Below, piece by piece: positions 31,043-37,705 of a DNA stretch of 37,705 nt. Each line of letters opens with the position of its first letter. Position 1 is the first letter of the stretch. The position numbers and the translations under genes were made by a program. The notes under the pieces are model-generated. The model saw only the letters and a list, made by a program, of their open reading frames with translations. It was not told where the DNA came from and searched no databases. Source of the stretch: Chloroflexota bacterium (GTDB taxonomy: Bacteria > Chloroflexota > Limnocylindria > Limnocylindrales > CSP1-4); assembly GCA_919901745.1 (NCBI GenBank), contig CAKKPP010000018.1, positions 1 to 37,705 on the forward strand, in the 5' to 3' direction.

Positions 31043-33790
31043 ATGCAGGAACTGTCCAGGACCCGCCGCTTGCGGCGCGCGTCACTCGCCGTGATGTGCC
31101 TGGTGATTGGTTCCCTTTCAGCCCCCGCCTCCTCGGCCATTGCAACACCCGGCGACGTCGGGTTCCAGGGCCCCGTCTACACCGGGGCGTCCCACCCGAC
31201 CGAGCACAAGCCGGAGAGCAAGCTCTGGTGGAATGACGGGTCGTGGTGGGGCAGCCTGTTCGACACGGTCACCAGGAAATTCCAGATCCATCGTCTGGAC
31301 GCGGCGACCCAGAGCTGGCAGACGACGGGCGTCCTCATCGATGATCGGGCGGGGACCCACTCTGACGCGCTATGGGACGGCACCAAGCTGTACGTCGCGT
31401 CGCATCGCTACTCAACGACGCCCTCCTCGGGGTATCCGGCGCGGCTCTATCGGTACAGCTACAACGCCGGCACCGGGACCTACTCCCTCGACGCGGGATT
31501 TCCGTCGATCATCAACGACTACCGGACGGAGACCCTGGTCATCGCCAAGGATGGGACCGGCACGTTGTGGGCCACGTGGACCGAGGGCAACAAGGTCTGG
31601 ATCAACCGGACGGTCGGAAACGACCTGACCTGGGGGACTCCGTTCGTCCCGGCGATCAACGGGGCAGCCAACCTCAAGGCCGACGACATCTCGTCGATCA
31701 TCTCCTTCGGCCCCGGCAAGATCGGCCTGATGTGGAGCAACCAGACGAATCCCGCAATGTACTTCGCGGTCCACACCGACGGGAGCGCCGACACGACCTG
31801 GACCGGCGAGACCGCCTTCGGGGGCGCCAAGAACGCCGACGATCACATCAACATGAAGTCGCTCGAATCCGACGGCAGTGGCCGCGTCTTCGCGATCACG
31901 AAGACGTCACAGACAACGGGCTCGGCGACGATCATCGCGGTCGTCGTCCGGACGGCGGACGGTGCCTGGACCAACGATCCGGTGTGGCGGGTTTCGGACG
32001 GCACGACCCGGCCCATCCTCCTCATCGACACCGAGCACCAGGAGCTCCGCGCCTTCGCGACCGCGCCGGAGAGCAGCGGCATCATCTACACGAAACGGTC
32101 GCCGCTCAACAACATTTCCTTCCCGGTGGGCAAGGGCGACATCTTCATCCGGGACGCCGCGGTCGACGGCCTGAACAACCCGACCTCGACGAAGCAGAAC
32201 CTCAGCAGCACGACCGGGTTGGTGGTGCTGGCTGCGCAGAACTCGAACAAGCGCTACTGGCACAACTACGATCCGCTCGGCGGCGGAGGCCCGCCTCCGC
32301 CCATCGCCCCGACCGCCGATTTCAGCGCCACTCCAACCTCGGGACCGGCACCGTTGGCCGTCACCTTCGGCGATGCGTCAACCGACGCTCCCACGAGCTG
32401 GGCATGGACGTTCGGCGACGGCGCCACATCGACCGCTCAGAACCCGAGCCACTCCTACGCCGCGGTCGGGACCTACACGGTGAGCCTCACGGCGTCCAAC
32501 GCGGCCGGGTCGAACGCCAAGACTCGAACCGACTACATCACGGTCACCGAACCGCCACCGCCTGGCTCCACCCTGACGTTCGTTGCGGTTGCCGATTCCC
32601 ACGTGAATTCCTCCTTCGTGAACTCCAATTACGGAACCCTCGCGACCCTTCGGGTGCGCAACGGAACGGCCGATGGGAAGGCGACGTATCGGCCGTACAT
32701 CAAGTTCGACGCGACCGGGATCTCGGGTTCCGTCGCCTCCGTCACGCTGCGCCTGTACGTCGCAACGGGAACGAACGACGGCGGCAGCGTGTACGCCGTC
32801 GGCAGCGGCTGGACGGAAACGGGACTGACCTGGAGCAACGCTCCCCCGATCGGAAGCTCCGCGCTCGCCGCGATCGGCAAGACGACGACCGGGACGTGGG
32901 TTGACATCCCCCTGGGTGCCGGGGCCGTCGCCGCGAACGGCGCGTACGCATTCGCAATCCACAATGCCATCACCTCGAGTGGTTACTACAGCAGCCGCGA
33001 GGGGACCAACCCGGCGCAACTCGTCGTGACGCTGTCCGGTGGTCCGGCCGTCGGGCCGACCGCCGACTTCACGGCCACGCCGACCTCCGGGGCGGCCGCG
33101 CTCCCGGTCACCTTCAGTGACGCCTCGAGCGGCGCACCCACGAGCTGGGCCTGGACGTTTGGCGACGGCGGCACGTCCAATGTCCAGAACCCGAGCCACA
33201 CCTACCTGGCGGAGGGAACCTACACGGTGAGCCTGACGGCGACGAACGGAATGGGGTCGAGCACGATGACTCGGACCGACTACATCACAGTCACCGCTCC
33301 GCCGCCGCCGGGCTCCACCCTGACCTTCGGCGCGGTCGCGGATTCCCACGTGAATTCGGCCTTCCCGAATTCCAACTACGGAACCCTAGCGACCCTCCGA
33401 GTGCGCAACGGAGCGGTTGATGGGACGTCGACGCATCGTCCCTACCTCAAGTTCGACGTGACCGGAGTCTCCGGCCTCGTCGCGTCCGTCACATTGCGCC
33501 TGTACGTGGTCACCAAGACCAACGACGGAGGGAGCGTCTACGCCGTCGGCAACGACTGGACGGAGAGCGCGATCAACTGGAATACCGCGCCGCCGGTCGG
33601 TGGCGCTGCCCTTGCCGCGATCGGCCCGACGACGACGGGGACGTGGATCGACATCCCGCTCGGTGCCGGGGCGATCGGGGCCGACGGGACGTACTCGTTC
33701 GCCATTGCGAACGCCAGCACGACGAGCGGCTACTACGGCAGCCGGGAGAGTGCGACCCCGGCCCAGCTCATGGTGACGCTGTCGAACTGA
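31043..33790 (+). CDS. Secreted beta-propeller protein with duplicated PKD-DNRLRE (CBM96-like) modules
   Basis: A 915-residue exported protein. A signal peptide (LAVMCLVIGSLSAPASSAIA) leads to a propeller domain (about 40-415) related to the gene at 26854. Then come two copies of a 249-residue module: a PKD domain (PTADFSATPTSGPAPLAV, SWAWTFGDG, NPSHSY, GTYTVSLTASN, YITVT) followed by a DNRLRE/CBM96-like domain (ADSHVNSSFVNSNYGTLATLRV, YIKFD, SVTLRLYV, GWTETGLTW, TWVDIPLG, SGYYSSRE). Such modules bind polysaccharides on the cell surface or in the matrix. GGAGGGG lies five bases before ATG 31043. No sortase motif is seen at the C-terminus, so it may be released or held by binding. Confidence 0.9.
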   Translation: MQELSRTRRLRRASLAVMCLVIGSLSAPASSAIATPGDVGFQGPVYTGASHPTEHKPESKLWWNDGSWWGSLFDTVTRKFQIHRLDAATQSWQTTGVLIDDRAGTHSDALWDGTKLYVASHRYSTTPSSGYPARLYRYSYNAGTGTYSLDAGFPSIINDYRTETLVIAKDGTGTLWATWTEGNKVWINRTVGNDLTWGTPFVPAINGAANLKADDISSIISFGPGKIGLMWSNQTNPAMYFAVHTDGSADTTWTGETAFGGAKNADDHINMKSLESDGSGRVFAITKTSQTTGSATIIAVVVRTADGAWTNDPVWRVSDGTTRPILLIDTEHQELRAFATAPESSGIIYTKRSPLNNISFPVGKGDIFIRDAAVDGLNNPTSTKQNLSSTTGLVVLAAQNSNKRYWHNYDPLGGGGPPPPIAPTADFSATPTSGPAPLAVTFGDASTDAPTSWAWTFGDGATSTAQNPSHSYAAVGTYTVSLTASNAAGSNAKTRTDYITVTEPPPPGSTLTFVAVADSHVNSSFVNSNYGTLATLRVRNGTADGKATYRPYIKFDATGISGSVASVTLRLYVATGTNDGGSVYAVGSGWTETGLTWSNAPPIGSSALAAIGKTTTGTWVDIPLGAGAVAANGAYAFAIHNAITSSGYYSSREGTNPAQLVVTLSGGPAVGPTADFTATPTSGAAALPVTFSDASSGAPTSWAWTFGDGGTSNVQNPSHTYLAEGTYTVSLTATNGMGSSTMTRTDYITVTAPPPPGSTLTFGAVADSHVNSAFPNSNYGTLATLRVRNGAVDGTSTHRPYLKFDVTGVSGLVASVTLRLYVVTKTNDGGSVYAVGNDWTESAINWNTAPPVGGAALAAIGPTTTGTWIDIPLGAGAIGADGTYSFAIANASTTSGYYGSRESATPAQLMVTLSN
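32311..33790 (+). repeat. 747-bp direct duplication of the PKD-DNRLRE module
   Basis: The second unit starts at 33058 exactly 747 bases (249 codons) after the first at 32311, with no indels at the positions I compared (32571 and 33318). Identity is high in the DNRLRE start (GATTCCCACGTGAATTC in both copies). Confidence 0.85.
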
Positions 33791-34099
33791 GGCGAGGTTC
33801 GCCGCTGTGCCGGGCCACCAGCGCCCGGACCGCCTCGACCCCCCAGAGTGGTGCGCGGGTGCACCGGAACTCTTGGTTTTGGGCGTCCAGAGGCCGATTC
33901 CGGGGTACTTTCGGGGGGTCCGGAACCACTCTTTCGGCTAAGGTAATGGTCAGGAACGGAGCGCGGCCGTTCGGGCCGAAAAGTCCTCGTCAGGTGCCCG
34001 TCGGAGGGTCGGGTCGCACCAGCGCAGGCATCGTTCTGGGCGTCTTGGGGAACCGCGGAAGAACACGTCGGGAGAGCGTCCGACGGAGGGAGGGAGTGC
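33791..34099. other. 309-base intergenic region before the nucleotide-sugar dehydrogenase
   Basis: No gene seen. A small hairpin GGTGC/GCACC (33850-33865) followed by T-rich sequence (TCTTGGTTTTGG) may terminate the previous gene. A C/G-rich hairpin (CGGCC/GGCCG near 33964-33978) and CGTCGG/CCGACG (34066-34085) occur in the leader; the latter touches the GGAGGGAGGG ribosome site (34085-34094). No confident promoter. Confidence 0.4.
33850..33880 (+). terminator. Possible terminator after the PKD/DNRLRE gene
   Basis: GGTGC (33850-33854) and GCACC (33861-33865) with a six-base loop, then a T-rich stretch to 33880. Short stem, so modest support. Confidence 0.4.
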
Positions 34100-35503
34100 A
34101 TGCGCATAGCCGTAGTTGGACTTGGGTACGTCGGTCTCGTCACCGCGGCCGGGCTGGCCGAATGGGGCCACGACGTCCTGGGAATCGAAGCGAATCCGGA
34201 GCGGCTCGACGTCCTTCGTGACGGACGGTTGCCGATCTTCGAACCCGGCTTGGATGGACTTATCGCCCGGCATATCGCGGGCCGTCGGATTATCTTCTCT
34301 GCAACCACCAGTCAGATCGCTTCGGTCGAGGTCGCCATCGTCGCCGTTGGGACGCATGACGGCAACGGCGGCTGGCAGACGGACACGATCCGGGCGTGCC
34401 TGGGCGACATCGTGCCGCGCCTGGCAGACGACGCCACGCTGGTCATCCGCTCGACGCTGCCGCCCGAGTTCCTGCCGTCGCTGGCGGGTCTCGTCGACGG
34501 CCTGCGCGCGGCATCAGGTCGACCCGAGATCCCGGTCGTGATCAATCCGGAATTCACCCGGGAGGGCAGCGCCGTCCAGGACTTTCTGTTCCCGGACCGG
34601 GTGGTTCTCGGCGTCGTTCGCGACGACACGGGTTCAGGTGAGCGCACCCTGCGGATGGTCTATCGCGCGGTGGACGCGCCGATCCTGGCGATGCCGGCCC
34701 CGGATGCCGTGCTGACCAAGCTGGGCGCCAACCTGTTCCTCGCCACGAAGATCAGCTTCGCCAACGAACTTGCGTCGCTGTGCGACCAGTTCGGAGCCGA
34801 TGTGACCTCGGTCGTCGACGCGATGGGTCGCGATGCCCGGATCGGAACATCGTTCCTGCGCGCCGGTGTTGGCTTCGGGGGCTCGTGCCTGCCGCACCAG
34901 GTCTCGATGACCATCCGCTCGGCGGCCCAGTACTCGATGGACACGCCGCTCCTGAAGGCCGTCGACCAGGTGAACCACGACCAGCGGACCGCGTTCGTGG
35001 ACCGCATGGAGGCCGCCCTCGGTGGCTCCCTCGCCGGTCGCCGGATCGCCCTCCTCGGTCTCACCTTCAAGCCCGGCACCGACGACCTGCGCGACGCGCC
35101 GGCACTGACGATCGCGCTGAGTCTGCTCGGGCGCGACGCGGACGTCGTGGCCTACGACCCCATGCCCACCGCCCGCGCCGCCACGCGGCGGATGATGCCG
35201 GCCCTGACCGTGGTCGACGATGTCTGGGCGGCGCTCGCCGACGCCGACGGTGTCGGCCTCGTCACGGAGTGGCCCGAGTTCGTCTCGCTCGACTGGTCCG
35301 ATGTGCGTGCGGTCATGCGTGGCGATGTGGTCGTGGATGGACGGAACGCACTGGACCCGGCGGCACTCGACGCGGCCGGCTTCCACTACACGGGATTCGG
35401 CCGACAGGTGGGATCCGCACGACGGACCGTCAGGGGCGCCCGAGTTCGCAGGCGAGAGGACACTTCTGTCACGCCGCTCATCGCCTCGGTCGCGTTCGAC
35501 TGA
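34100..35503 (+). CDS. UDP-glucose/GDP-mannose dehydrogenase family protein with altered active site
   Basis: A 467-residue NAD-dependent nucleotide-sugar dehydrogenase, expected to oxidise UDP-glucose (or a related sugar) to the uronate used in polysaccharide. IAVVGLGYVGLVTA is the NAD-binding loop; NPEFTREG holds E151, KLGAN holds K207 and N211, and GVGFGGSCLPHQ holds the nucleophile C263. In the well-studied Streptococcus enzyme the residues after Cys are L-P-K-D with the Asp catalytic; here they are L-P-H266-Q267. The C-terminal domain (LLGLTFKPGTDDLRDAP) is normal, with a basic tail. ATG 34100 follows GGAGGGAGGG. Either a changed mechanism, altered substrate or reduced activity is possible. 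Confidence 0.9.
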   Translation: MRIAVVGLGYVGLVTAAGLAEWGHDVLGIEANPERLDVLRDGRLPIFEPGLDGLIARHIAGRRIIFSATTSQIASVEVAIVAVGTHDGNGGWQTDTIRACLGDIVPRLADDATLVIRSTLPPEFLPSLAGLVDGLRAASGRPEIPVVINPEFTREGSAVQDFLFPDRVVLGVVRDDTGSGERTLRMVYRAVDAPILAMPAPDAVLTKLGANLFLATKISFANELASLCDQFGADVTSVVDAMGRDARIGTSFLRAGVGFGGSCLPHQVSMTIRSAAQYSMDTPLLKAVDQVNHDQRTAFVDRMEAALGGSLAGRRIALLGLTFKPGTDDLRDAPALTIALSLLGRDADVVAYDPMPTARAATRRMMPALTVVDDVWAALADADGVGLVTEWPEFVSLDWSDVRAVMRGDVVVDGRNALDPAALDAAGFHYTGFGRQVGSARRTVRGARVRRREDTSVTPLIASVAFD

Positions 35504-35548
35504 CGGTGGATCGCGCGCGTTGAGGAGCCTGATCGTCCGTTAGGCCGC

Positions 35549-35580
35549 GCGACCCCCCGGATCGGGCGGTCGCTCTTGCT
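35549..35580 (+). terminator. Terminator of the nucleotide-sugar dehydrogenase gene
   Basis: GCGACC-C-CCCG (35549-35559) pairs with CGGG-C-GGTCGC (35563-35573), one C-C mismatch and a three-base loop, followed by TCTTGCT. Confidence 0.65.
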
Positions 35581-35905
35581 GTCGGCACGATGACACCGCG
35601 CGACCACCGATTTCCCTTGACGTGCGGCGTCGGTGCGCGGAAGATAGGTGCGGTCGGATGCACTCGGCGGGGGCTACGTGCAGCGTCCGACCGACGAGAG
35701 GATCCAGGATCCTGGGAGCAGACGCTCAGGGTCTTCGCCTCACATTCCAGCCGGGGAATTGAGGTCCTATCGGGTGACGCGGCGAGTGCCCGCAACCGCG
35801 ACGATCCGTTCGACGTTCGGCGCGCCCGCCACATCGGCGCCCGCCGGTTCACGGCTCGCGCCTGGCCCGATCCCCTCCTCACAACAAGCGGTCCCCGAGA
35901 CCGGT

Positions 35906-35947
35906 CGTGGAGCCCCTGCGTTGAGCGCAGGGGCTCCACGTTGTCGT
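35906..35947 (+). terminator. 15-bp perfect hairpin in the leader of the surface-protein gene
   Basis: Positions 35906-35920 pair perfectly with 35926-35940 around loop TTGAG; TTGTCGTGTCT follows. It lies between the putative promoter and the ribosome site, so it may be an attenuator rather than an end-of-gene terminator. Confidence 0.7.
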
Positions 35948-36005
35948 GTCTCCTCGACGACGACTCAGCCAAGGCAGTGACCAAGCGGGGAAGGGAGCCG
36001 GTTCG

Positions 36006-37705
36006 ATGATTGGCAAGAGACTGCAGCCAGCGGCGTCCACCAGGCGAACGCTCGCTCCCGGGGAGTACGAGCGCGAGTTGGTCGATCGTCTCGCAGCCGC
36101 CAGCGCACGGCGGGACTCCGTGCCACACGACGCCTCGGAGCGGCGACCCGGCTCGGAGCGGCGGCGCGGCTGGGGCACGATGGCCGCGCTCCAGTCGATG
36201 ATGCTCATCTTTGCACTGGTGATCCCGGGCGGCGCCGGGGCGGAGCCCAGCCCGACCGGCGCCACGATCGCCAGCGACCAGGCCGACTACGCGCCCGGCG
36301 CCACGGTCACCCTGACCGGGACCGGCTGGGCGTCCGGAGAGGCCGTCCAAATCGTGGTCAACGATACGTACGGCGCGACCTGGCAGCGCGATGTCACCGT
36401 GACGGCCACCGAAACGGGGACCGTCACCGACGTCTTCGACCTGCCCACGTACTTCGTCCCCAACTACGACGTGACCGCGACCGGACCGATCTCCGGGTCG
36501 GCCACGACGACGTTCACCGACCTGGCGATCGGAACGTACGACCAGTGCTCGAACGACGACGGCGACGGGTACGCCGCCGGCGACGACGGCTGTCGCTGGA
36601 CGCAGGGCAACCTCAACGCCAACAACTCCACGTACGCTGAAGGGGATGCGACTGTCCAGCGGCTGTGGCTGGATGGGCTCGCGCCCGGGAGTGAGCACAC
36701 CGTCACGCTCAAGTACGGGACGACAAAGGGCGGCAAGCACGCCTACGACTACCTGACGACGTGGGACTACTCCGAGAGCTGGATCACCGACGCCGACCTG
36801 TGCCAGGACCTCGACGCCAACGGGAATGCGGCCGGTGGTGCCTGCACCGACTGGGGCGCCGATGACACCCAGCAGATCCTCGATGACCCGAATGCCGCTT
36901 TTACCGCCGAGAACCCTGATGTCGTGCAGCCTGCGGGCCGCAACTTCACGATGCGCAACGGGGACATGACCGCTGCCACGTTCCCCGCGGTTGTCAGTGG
37001 CACCTACGCCGGCGACAGCGAGACCGCTATCACGATCACCTTCACCGTCGGCAGCGATTCCGACGCGTGCGTGGAGAAGTCCGGCACCGAGACCTGCTCC
37101 GTGGCGCTCTGGTTCGGGGCGCACATTGCACTGACGAGTGAATGGACCTCCGGCGGTGCGACCTCGGTGCCGGGGTCGCCATATCACGTCTCTCTCGAGG
37201 CGATCGACTCGGCGGCAGTGGGCGAGCGCGACAACCAGATGCAGGCCGGCGCGATCGTCGAGCCGCCGATCCTCCACTTGCGCAAGGTCGTCATCAACAA
37301 CGACGGTGGCACGGCGACCGCGGCGGATTTCACGCTGACGGCCGACGGCACCAGCACCAACGACCTGACGGGCACGAGCCCGGTCGACTCAGTCGGTGAG
37401 CTGATCGCCGACACCTGGGCGCTTTCTGAGATCAGCCCGGCCGGCTACACGGCCAGCGCGTGGGTCTGCGTCGGCGGTACCCAGAACGGCAGCAACATCA
37501 CGCTCACCTCCGGCGAGGAAGCCACCTGCACGATCACCAACATCGACGACACCCCGACGCTTAAGCTGGTCAAGCTCGTCACCAACGATGACGGCGGATC
37601 GGCGGTCGCCAACGACTGGGATCTGACCGCGACCGGCACCAGCCGCACCTTCACCGAACTCACCCCGGCCGCAGCCGATGCCTCGTTCAACGACGTGACG
37701 GCCGG
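36006..37705 (+). CDS. Large surface protein with SpaA/prealbumin-like repeats (3' end outside window)
   Basis: The frame is open from ATG 36006 to the window edge, at least 566 codons. The start has AAGGGAG eight bases upstream. A long basic n-region (about 58 residues) precedes the hydrophobic core MAALQSMMLIFALVIPGGAGA; ATG 36180 at that core is an alternative start. Then ATIASDQADYAPGATVTLTGTGWASGEAVQ begins an Ig-like module ending ATTTFTD, followed by an Asp/Asn-rich region with several Cys (about 178-370) and then at least two repeats opening LHLRKVVINNDGGTATAADF and LKLVKLVTNDDGGSAVANDW, each with a Cys near its end (ATCTITNIDDT). These repeats resemble prealbumin-like/SpaA folds of pilin-like adhesins. 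Any wall anchor lies beyond the window. Confidence 0.8.
   Translation, partial: MIGKRLQPAASTRRTLAPGEYERELVDRLAAASARRDSVPHDASERRPGSERRRGWGTMAALQSMMLIFALVIPGGAGAEPSPTGATIASDQADYAPGATVTLTGTGWASGEAVQIVVNDTYGATWQRDVTVTATETGTVTDVFDLPTYFVPNYDVTATGPISGSATTTFTDLAIGTYDQCSNDDGDGYAAGDDGCRWTQGNLNANNSTYAEGDATVQRLWLDGLAPGSEHTVTLKYGTTKGGKHAYDYLTTWDYSESWITDADLCQDLDANGNAAGGACTDWGADDTQQILDDPNAAFTAENPDVVQPAGRNFTMRNGDMTAATFPAVVSGTYAGDSETAITITFTVGSDSDACVEKSGTETCSVALWFGAHIALTSEWTSGGATSVPGSPYHVSLEAIDSAAVGERDNQMQAGAIVEPPILHLRKVVINNDGGTATAADFTLTADGTSTNDLTGTSPVDSVGELIADTWALSEISPAGYTASAWVCVGGTQNGSNITLTSGEEATCTITNIDDTPTLKLVKLVTNDDGGSAVANDWDLTATGTSRTFTELTPAAADASFNDVTA

Larger units (their letters stand above)
35504..36005. 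other. 502-base intergenic region: terminator, promoter and long structured leader
   Basis: No gene recognised. It contains a terminator hairpin (35549-35573), a possible promoter (TTGACG 35617-35622 and GAAGAT 35640-35645, 17-base spacer), a branched hairpin GGTCGGATGCAC with GTGCA/TCCGACC (35652-35691), a palindrome CCAGGATCCTGG (35704-35715), a conserved-looking middle segment (35750-35815), and a 15-bp perfect hairpin (35906-35940) before the ribosome site AAGGGAG (35991-35997). Confidence 0.6.

Noticed and set aside
35750..35905. A named cobalamin or c-di-AMP riboswitch
   Set aside because: Only isolated motif fragments match; the AGCTAAC strand of ydaO and the GGGAAG arm and full B12 box of cobalamin elements are missing. 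Reported only as a structured leader.
35590..36009. 139-codon frame upstream of the surface-protein gene
   Set aside because: It runs through several strong hairpins, has no recognisable features and no ribosome site.
1..37705. tRNA or rRNA genes, CRISPR arrays, insertion sequences, attachment sites
   Set aside because: None was visible: no cloverleaf-like conserved segments, no regularly spaced repeats and no transposase or integrase motifs.

Overview
The window is very GC-rich throughout, with strong G/C preference at third codon positions. It contains no RNA genes, insertion sequences or CRISPR arrays that I can see. The gene set suggests a single-membrane (monoderm) soil or freshwater bacterium: TasA/SipW-type secretion, large PKD, DNRLRE and SpaA-like surface proteins, a Wzx/Wzy/Wzz polysaccharide pathway with no outer-membrane Wza, and several promoters of leaderless type. 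A high-GC Chloroflexota lineage (Limnocylindria-like) is my best guess and Actinomycetota is the alternative. This is inference from style, not from a marker gene.

Layout. (1) 1-3069, + strand: an acyl-CoA synthetase (NDP-forming) and an enoyl-CoA hydratase, translationally coupled. (2) 3343-6873, +: a TasA-like fibre protein, a SipW-like signal peptidase, a third exported protein and a kelch lipoprotein; a very stable hairpin lies between tasA-like and sipW-like. (3) 6874-9013, +: a convincing c-di-GMP-I (GEMM) riboswitch in front of an exported protein with an alginate-lyase-like domain. (4) 23387-8986, - strand: a tightly packed exopolysaccharide operon. In transcription order it encodes a Wzx flippase, HprK-like kinase, P-loop small-molecule kinase, D-2-hydroxyacid dehydrogenase, PEP mutase, ATP-grasp ligase, polysaccharide deacetylase, Wzz/BY-kinase-like protein, GalE, GT4, GT2 and a Wzy/O-antigen-ligase-like polymerase. 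(5) 23450-33790, mostly +: a phosphotransferase-like protein, a second alginate-lyase-like protein, a small - strand membrane protein, and four exported or membrane proteins (two related beta-propellers, a zinc-ribbon protein, a CBM-like protein). (6) 34100-35503, +: a UDP-glucose/GDP-mannose dehydrogenase. (7) 36006 to the right edge, +: a large surface protein with SpaA/prealbumin-like repeats behind a long structured leader, cut by the window end.

How the parts may work together. The region looks like one matrix-building locus: a polysaccharide made and exported by the - strand operon, a proteinaceous fibre made by TasA/SipW, and a set of secreted carbohydrate-active or carbohydrate-binding proteins on both flanks. 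c-di-GMP would tune at least the lyase-like protein at 7391. The most unusual element is a PEP mutase (the entry enzyme to C-P bond chemistry) coupled by a 4-base overlap to a D-2-hydroxyacid dehydrogenase inside the polysaccharide operon, with no phosphonopyruvate decarboxylase in view. I infer a phosphonopyruvate-to-phosphonolactate branch used to make or decorate the polymer.
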